Part shown: in pieces, positions 6,739-10,941 of the stretch
Layout: each line of letters starts with the position of its first letter
Position numbering within the stretch: the first letter of the stretch is position 1
DNA from: Dehalococcoidales bacterium
Lineage (GTDB): Bacteria; Chloroflexota; Dehalococcoidia; Dehalococcoidales; UBA2162
Assembly (NCBI GenBank): GCA_016844285.1
Contig: JAENIS010000048.1
Span: 1 to 10,941 of the forward strand
Length of the DNA: 10,941 nt
Reading direction: 5' to 3'
Made by a program: the position numbers and the translations under genes
The notes under the pieces: model-generated
The model's database searches: none
Told to the model about the DNA's origin: nothing
The model's input: only the letters and a program-made list of their open reading frames with translations

Positions 6739-8556
6739 ATGATAAAACTACTCTCTGGGAATGAAGCATTTGCTGTGGGAGCCTATCACGCTGGAGTAAA
6801 AGTAGCCACCGCCTATCCCGGTACTCCCAGCACTGAAATACTGGAAACATTAGCCCAATACGACGATGTCTATACCGAATGGTCAACCAATGAAAAGGTA
6901 GCGATGGAGGTGGCTCTGGGGGCAGCCTATGCCGGGGTACGTTCATTGGTGTCAATGAAGCAAGTGGGGTTGAATGTCGCTAGTGACCCTTTTATGGCGG
7001 CTTCAGTAACCGGGATTAACGGTGGCATGGTGGTCATCAGTGCTGACGACCCGGGGATACACAGCTCTCAGAACGAGCAGGATAACCGCTACTATGCCAA
7101 ATTCGCTAAGGTGCCGATGCTGGAGGCAAGCGATAGTCAGGAAGCCTATGACTTCATGGCCGATGCCTTTGAGATTAGCGAAAAATTCGATACACCGGTC
7201 ATGGTGCGCACCACTACCCGTATCTCGCACTCTGAATCTGTCGTCAGGATAAACCGAGAGCGGGTTGCGGTGGCTAAACCGCCGAGCTTCCCGTATGACA
7301 TGCAGAAGTATGTGATGTTGCCGGTTTATGCCCGAATGAAGCACCAATTAATTGAGGAACGTCTGGTTAAACTAAGGAACTATGCTGAGGCTTTTCCACT
7401 GAATCGGGCATTTTGGGGGGAGCGTCATCTCGGCATAGTGACCAGCGGCGTCGCTTACCAATACGCCAGAGAGATTTTCCCCCATGCCTCCTTTCTCAAG
7501 CTGGGTATGACCTATCCTCTCCCTGAGAATTTACTCCGTCAGTTTGCCTCACGGGTGGATAGATTGCTTGTTATCGAGGAGCTTGACCCCTTCCTTCAAG
7601 AGCATATCCAGGCAATGGGTATCAAGGTCAGCGGCAAGGAGTTTATTCCTAGAGTCGGTGAGTTGAATCTGGACATTGTCGAAGAAGCCAGCCGGAATTT
7701 CGGGATATTAACTGGGGCGGTACATCATCGCAAGATAGAGCCGGTTCCAGAGTTACCTAAGCGTCCGCCGCTGCTGTGTCCGGGCTGCCCACATACCGGT
7801 GTATTCTTTGTTCTCAGCACCCTTGGTCAGCGCAATAGACTACCGAAATCCAAAGGAAAGCCATTGGCAGAGTCGAAATTGATTGTCACCGGAGACATTG
7901 GCTGCTACACTCTTTCCGCTTACCCGCCGTTGTTAGCCATGGATACTTGCGCCTGTATGGGTGCTGGTATTGGTCAGGCTCTGGGTATGGAGAAAGCGGG
8001 TGTAGATAAAAAGGTCGTTGCTGTCATTGGCGATTCCACCTTCATGCACTCCGGTATCACCGGTGTGGTTAACGCTATCTATAATCAGGGGCACATCACC
8101 ATCATCATCCTGGACAATGGTACTACGGCGATGACCGGACACCAGGACCATCCCGGCACGGGAGTTTCAGCACAGGGTAGAAAGACTCAGAAGGTGGAAC
8201 TGGAGAGCCTGGTGCGCGGTATCGGGGTTAAGGATGTTAAAGTAGTTGATGCCTTCGACCTCAAAGCGCTGAGGGAAAGTGTAAAGAGTTCTTTAGATAG
8301 CCCCGAGCTTTCCGTTATTATCGTTCGTGGTGCCTGCTCGGCGCGCCAGCCCGCACGCTTTGAACCCAGAACCATCGCTGCCGAGAAATGTAATCAGTGT
8401 GGTCTTTGCTTTTTGCTCGGCTGTTCCGCCATCCAGCAGGAGGAAAGCGGGCAGATGTTTATTGACGCCACGATATGTGCCGGTGATGTCTGTGCCGTGT
8501 GTCAGCAGCTCTGTCCCCGACAGGCAATTGCTCCACAGCTAAAGGAAACCAAATGA
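6739..8556 (+). CDS. iorA: Indolepyruvate:ferredoxin oxidoreductase, alpha subunit
   Basis: A 605-residue catalytic subunit that uses thiamine pyrophosphate to decarboxylate indolepyruvate and other arylpyruvates to arylacetyl-CoA, passing electrons through Fe-S clusters to ferredoxin. Residues 6-33 carry the typical GNEAFAVGAYHAGVKVATAY then PGTPSTEI start, with the NEKVAMEVA segment near 50-60. CPGCPHTG is followed by the TPP-binding half: GDIGCYT at 385, GDSTFMHSG at 431 and LDNGTTAMTGHQDHPG with Asn460. The C-terminal ferredoxin-like part has Cys551, 554, 557 and 562 (C-x2-C-x2-C-x4-C) and Cys580, 585, 588 and 592 (C-x4-C-x2-C-x3-C-P). The first spacing of the second set is longer than the C-x2-C expected. 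An in-frame TAG at 6730 limits the start to 6739; the nearest purine-rich site (GCGGAAG) abuts the ATG, so initiation looks weak. It overlaps iorB by 4 bp. Confidence 0.95.
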   Translation: MIKLLSGNEAFAVGAYHAGVKVATAYPGTPSTEILETLAQYDDVYTEWSTNEKVAMEVALGAAYAGVRSLVSMKQVGLNVASDPFMAASVTGINGGMVVISADDPGIHSSQNEQDNRYYAKFAKVPMLEASDSQEAYDFMADAFEISEKFDTPVMVRTTTRISHSESVVRINRERVAVAKPPSFPYDMQKYVMLPVYARMKHQLIEERLVKLRNYAEAFPLNRAFWGERHLGIVTSGVAYQYAREIFPHASFLKLGMTYPLPENLLRQFASRVDRLLVIEELDPFLQEHIQAMGIKVSGKEFIPRVGELNLDIVEEASRNFGILTGAVHHRKIEPVPELPKRPPLLCPGCPHTGVFFVLSTLGQRNRLPKSKGKPLAESKLIVTGDIGCYTLSAYPPLLAMDTCACMGAGIGQALGMEKAGVDKKVVAVIGDSTFMHSGITGVVNAIYNQGHITIIILDNGTTAMTGHQDHPGTGVSAQGRKTQKVELESLVRGIGVKDVKVVDAFDLKALRESVKSSLDSPELSVIIVRGACSARQPARFEPRTIAAEKCNQCGLCFLLGCSAIQQEESGQMFIDATICAGDVCAVCQQLCPRQAIAPQLKETK

Positions 8557-9149
8557 AGAATCTAAACCTGCTTGTTGCCGGGGTAGGGGGCCAGGGAAAT
8601 ATCCTGGCGGGTGACATTATTGGTGAGGTGGCGATAGATGCCGGGTACGATGTCAAGAAAACGGATACTTTGGGCATGGCACAGCGCGGAGGTGCGGTGG
8701 TCAGCCATGTGCGGATAGCCCAACTGGTGTGCTCTCCCTTGATAAGAGAGGGGGAGGTTGATATCTTGCTTGCTTTTGAGAAACTGGAGGCAGCCAGGTG
8801 GGGCCACTACCTCCGACAGGGCAGTGTGGCTATCGTCAACAATCATGCTCTTCCCCCCTTATCAGTTAGCCGCGGTGACGAGCGGTATCCCGATGATGAA
8901 AAAATAACCGGCGTTCTGAAACGGCGCACCGACCGCATCTATTTTGTGGACGGTACCCGTGGTGCTAGAGAGTTAGGTAATATCAGAGCACTTAACATAT
9001 TCATGCTGGGGTGTCTGTCACTTTTTCTGCCTTTCCCGGTGCGTGTTTGGAAGGATATTATCTCTCAACACCTGCCACCGAAGGTGCATCAGGTTAACAT
9101 TGCTGCCTTCGCTCTGGGCAGAAAGGAAATGCGCCATGTCCATCTCTGA
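8553..9149 (+). CDS. iorB: Indolepyruvate:ferredoxin oxidoreductase, beta subunit
   Basis: A 198-residue partner subunit of IorA, of the gamma-domain type found in 2-oxoacid:ferredoxin oxidoreductases. The N-terminus has the family signature LLVAGVGGQGNILAGDIIGE (residues 5-24), and TLGMAQRGGAVVSHVRI follows near residues 38-54. The C-terminal ALNIFMLGCLS and VNIAAFALGRK segments are also typical. The ATG at 8553 overlaps the iorA TGA as ATGA, with AAAGGA 6-7 nt upstream, which implies coupled translation and equal subunit synthesis. An earlier in-frame ATG at 8499 lies inside the iorA Fe-S region and would add 18 residues with no family match, so I rejected it. Its 3' end overlaps the aminotransferase start by 14 bp. 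Confidence 0.95.
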   Translation: MKNLNLLVAGVGGQGNILAGDIIGEVAIDAGYDVKKTDTLGMAQRGGAVVSHVRIAQLVCSPLIREGEVDILLAFEKLEAARWGHYLRQGSVAIVNNHALPPLSVSRGDERYPDDEKITGVLKRRTDRIYFVDGTRGARELGNIRALNIFMLGCLSLFLPFPVRVWKDIISQHLPPKVHQVNIAAFALGRKEMRHVHL

Positions 9150-10326
9150 GAGAGTCCGTAAAAGTATGGAGCAGGGGTCGTGGATACGGCGGATGTTTGA
9201 TGAAGGCGCTGCTCTGAAGCGGCGCTATGGTGCGGAGAATGTCTTCGACCTCTCTCTGGGTAATCCGGTGATGGAACCACCGGAAGAGTTTAAAGAAGAG
9301 CTGAGGCGAGTGGTGGCAAACCCGCGCCCGGGTATGCACCGCTATATGGAAAATGCTGGTTACCCGGAGACGAGGGCTGCCGTGGCGGCACAGCTCTTAC
9401 AGGAGACCGGTATCAACTTCACCCTGAATGATATTGTCATGACCTGCGGTGCTGCCGGAGCGCTGAACGTTGTGCTGAAAACGATACTCAATCGGGGAGA
9501 CGAGGTTATCGTTTTTGCTCCTTACTTCGCCGAGTACATCCACTATATTGATAATCATGACGGCTTCGCCCGTATTCTGCCTACCGATGAGCAGTTTATC
9601 CCTAAGCTCGATGTTCTCGAAGGTGCCATCACGTCCAAAACGAAAGCGGTGCTGATAAACTCGCCAAATAATCCCTCTGGCGCGGTCTACGACGAGCAGT
9701 TTATACATCAGCTTGGGGCATTGCTCGATAAGAAGGCGAGCGAGTACGGAAGCCTGATTCTCCTCATCAGCGATGAGCCTTACCGCCAGATTGTGTATGA
9801 TGGCGTTAAATGCCCCCATGTCTGGCGCCATTACCAGCAGAGTGTCGTTGTTACCTCCCACTCCAAGGACCTGGCTCTACCCGGCGAGCGTATCGGCTAT
9901 ATTGCCATCCACCCCGAGTGTAGCCAGCGCAAGGAGCTTGTCAATGGTTTCATCTTCTGTAACCGAATACTGGGATATGTAAATGCGCCCGCTCTGATGC
10001 AGCATGTCGTCCAGCACTTACCGGGCGTGACTATTTCTGTTGCCGACTACCAGAGGAAGAGGGATTTGTTATTTGAGCGCCTCAGCCGAATGGGTTATGC
10101 GATGATGAAGCCTCAAGGTGCCTTCTATATGTTCCCGAAGTCACCATTGGCGGATGATGTTGCTTTTGTCCGGGAGCTACAACAGCAGTGGCAGGTGCTC
10201 ACCGTCCCGGGTAGTGGCTTCGGTTCGCCCGGCTATTTCCGAATCGCCTACTGTGTTGAGGATAAGGTGCTGGAAGGCTCTCTCGATGGTTTTCGCCAGG
10301 CAGCCCAAAAATTCAAGCTTCTTTAA
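9136..10326 (+). CDS. PLP-dependent class I/II aminotransferase, probable aromatic amino acid donor
   Basis: A 396-residue fold-type I aminotransferase. Landmarks: SLGNPVMEPP near residue 38, the cofactor-binding TCGAAGALN segment, NSPNNPSG with Asn179, DEPY with Asp213 and Tyr216, the Schiff-base Lys244 in SHSKDLALPGERIGYIA, and substrate-carboxylate Arg369 in YFRIAYC. All residues expected for activity are present. An ATG 31 codons earlier (9043) runs through iorB and gives a non-family extension; ATG 9136 with AAAGGAA upstream begins MSISERVRKSM, which fits. It overlaps iorB by 14 bp and so is likely made with IorAB. The context suggests it converts aromatic amino acids to the arylpyruvates that IorAB consumes, but aspartate- or alanine-type specificity cannot be excluded from sequence alone. 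Confidence 0.93.
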   Translation: MSISERVRKSMEQGSWIRRMFDEGAALKRRYGAENVFDLSLGNPVMEPPEEFKEELRRVVANPRPGMHRYMENAGYPETRAAVAAQLLQETGINFTLNDIVMTCGAAGALNVVLKTILNRGDEVIVFAPYFAEYIHYIDNHDGFARILPTDEQFIPKLDVLEGAITSKTKAVLINSPNNPSGAVYDEQFIHQLGALLDKKASEYGSLILLISDEPYRQIVYDGVKCPHVWRHYQQSVVVTSHSKDLALPGERIGYIAIHPECSQRKELVNGFIFCNRILGYVNAPALMQHVVQHLPGVTISVADYQRKRDLLFERLSRMGYAMMKPQGAFYMFPKSPLADDVAFVRELQQQWQVLTVPGSGFGSPGYFRIAYCVEDKVLEGSLDGFRQAAQKFKLL

Positions 10327-10398
10327 TCCTCTTTAGTAAAGATTGGCTCTCGCATTTTCAACCGGGAACAACGCTAACAATAAGAGTGTTTAACAACC

Positions 10399-10523
10399 TA
10401 TCCCCCTGCCCCCTTCCCTTAAAAAGGGAAGGGCGAGTAAAGTTGGAGAGGGGGCTTCGCCCCCTCTCCAACATCTCTTCCCTCTCCCCTTGGTAAGGGG
10501 AGAGGGATAAAGGGTGAGGGATT
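10399..10523. repeat. Triple-hairpin G/C-rich intergenic element (REP/MITE-like)
   Basis: Three perfect hairpins lie in a row in the 240-bp gap after the aminotransferase. Hairpin 1: 10-bp stem 10411-10420 / 10424-10433, loop AAA. Hairpin 2: 14-bp stem 10442-10455 / 10459-10472, loop TTC. Hairpin 3: 13-bp stem 10479-10491 / 10495-10507, loop GGT. The outer parts, TATCCCCCTGCCCCC on the left and AAGGGTGAGGG on the right, are also partly complementary. No T-run follows any stem, so it is not a standard terminator. Such pyrimidine/purine-biased multi-hairpin blocks are usually dispersed intergenic repeats. No transposase and no clear target duplication are seen. Confidence 0.75.
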
Positions 10524-10566
10524 TCTAAGCAATCTCATAATACTGATTTCGTCTTACGGAGGAATT

Positions 10567-10941
10567 ATGGCTGAGATGTTAAAAGGCGAGAAAGGTGCGT
10601 CCGACTACGTGAAAGAATTAAAGGCTAAAGAAGAAAGAGAGCCGATTGCCCGCTTTCTCAAGATGAGGCTGGTTGAGTTTTCGCCGGGCTATGCCAAAGT
10701 CACTCTGAAGCTATCGCCGGAATATCTCAACTTCAATGGATTTGTCTTCGGTGGTATTATCGTGGCGGTGGCTGACCAGGCCTTTGCCTATGCCTCTAAC
10801 TCTCTGGCTTATCCCAGCGTCGCCTCCCAGTTCAACATCTACTTCATTAGTGGTGCCGGGGCAAATGATGAGCTAACTGCCGAGTGCCGCGTCGTAAAGA
10901 GCGGCAAGAAGGTTGGTATCTCGGAGATGACGGTAACCAAT
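10567..10941 (+). CDS. PaaI-family hotdog thioesterase, 3' end outside window
   Basis: The frame is open for 125 codons to the window end. It begins MAEMLKGEKGASDYV after a good GGAGG site 4 nt upstream. The central hotdog helix region, YLNFNGFVFGGIIVAVADQA then FAYASNS (residues 53-79), aligns well with PaaI-type acyl-CoA thioesterases, which hydrolyse phenylacetyl-CoA and its hydroxylated forms. The catalytic Asp of the family corresponds to Asp70. The usual H-G-G of the motif is F-G-G here (Phe61). VASQFNIYFISGAGANDEL and VVKSGKKVG are typical following strands. It is on the same strand as the aminotransferase but 240 bp away across the hairpin element, so it may have its own promoter. A role on arylacetyl-CoA made by IorAB is a reasonable inference; general acyl-CoA housekeeping is the alternative. 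Confidence 0.85.
   Translation, partial: MAEMLKGEKGASDYVKELKAKEEREPIARFLKMRLVEFSPGYAKVTLKLSPEYLNFNGFVFGGIIVAVADQAFAYASNSLAYPSVASQFNIYFISGAGANDELTAECRVVKSGKKVGISEMTVTN

Noticed and set aside
8499..8552. N-terminal extension of iorB from the ATG at 8499
   Set aside because: It overlaps the iorA Fe-S motif and the ATGA junction at 8553 is the classic coupled start giving the family N-terminus.
9043..9135. N-terminal extension of the aminotransferase from the ATG at 9043
   Set aside because: The extra 31 residues are Cys/Arg/Leu-rich, out of frame within iorB, and precede a well-placed ATG (9136) with a ribosome site.
9397..9861. A 154-codon minus-strand frame opposite the aminotransferase
   Set aside because: It lies across the PLP enzyme coding region with no independent motif or start signal.
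10399..10523. CRISPR array or intrinsic terminator
   Set aside because: The three hairpins differ in sequence and have no regular spacers, so this is not a CRISPR array. No stem is followed by a T-run, so a standard intrinsic terminator is not supported.

Overview
The window (about 50% GC by eye) is a compact bacterial chromosomal segment with eight protein genes, two of them cut by the window edges. I see no tRNA, rRNA, CRISPR array, insertion sequence or prophage gene. The gene content is a family-5 ABC solute-binding lipoprotein with a long Ala-Pro linker, a CapA-like protein without a signal peptide, MmgE/PrpD, a NarL/NarX-type two-component pair, indolepyruvate:ferredoxin oxidoreductase and a PaaI-type thioesterase. 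This suits an anaerobic or microaerobic heterotroph and reminds me of Chloroflexota (Dehalococcoidia-like) genomes. That placement is inference from gene style, not a search result.

Left arm (1-4137, minus strand): three genes read leftward with short gaps (34 and 61 bp) and probably form one operon in the order CapA-like protein, family-5 solute-binding lipoprotein, MmgE/PrpD family protein (truncated at base 1). The lipoprotein would capture an oligopeptide or other small organic substrate outside the membrane. MmgE/PrpD proteins act on small organic acids. The CapA-like protein has the family fold motifs but has lost its NH-x-x-D active-site signature.

Divergent spacer (4138-4378): this 241-bp spacer separates the left operon from the right arm and is rich in dyads. 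The clearest is a perfect 17-bp inverted repeat (CGTACG-N5-CGTACG) about 30 bp upstream of a good -35/-10 pair.

Right arm (4379-10941, plus strand): first comes a soluble two-component system, a NarL/FixJ response regulator followed 17 bp later by a double-PAS histidine kinase with HisKA_3 and HATPase domains. After a 195-bp spacer holding a 10-bp perfect inverted repeat come iorA, iorB and a class I/II aminotransferase, joined by 4-bp and 14-bp overlaps. A G/C-rich intergenic element of three consecutive perfect hairpins follows, then a PaaI-family hotdog thioesterase (open at the window end).

Reading the right arm as a pathway (inference): the aminotransferase converts an aromatic amino acid to an arylpyruvate, IorAB oxidatively decarboxylates it to an arylacetyl-CoA and reduces ferredoxin, and the PaaI-like thioesterase could release arylacetate and CoA. 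The adjacent two-component system and the divergent uptake operon may be co-regulated with it, but nothing in the sequence proves this.
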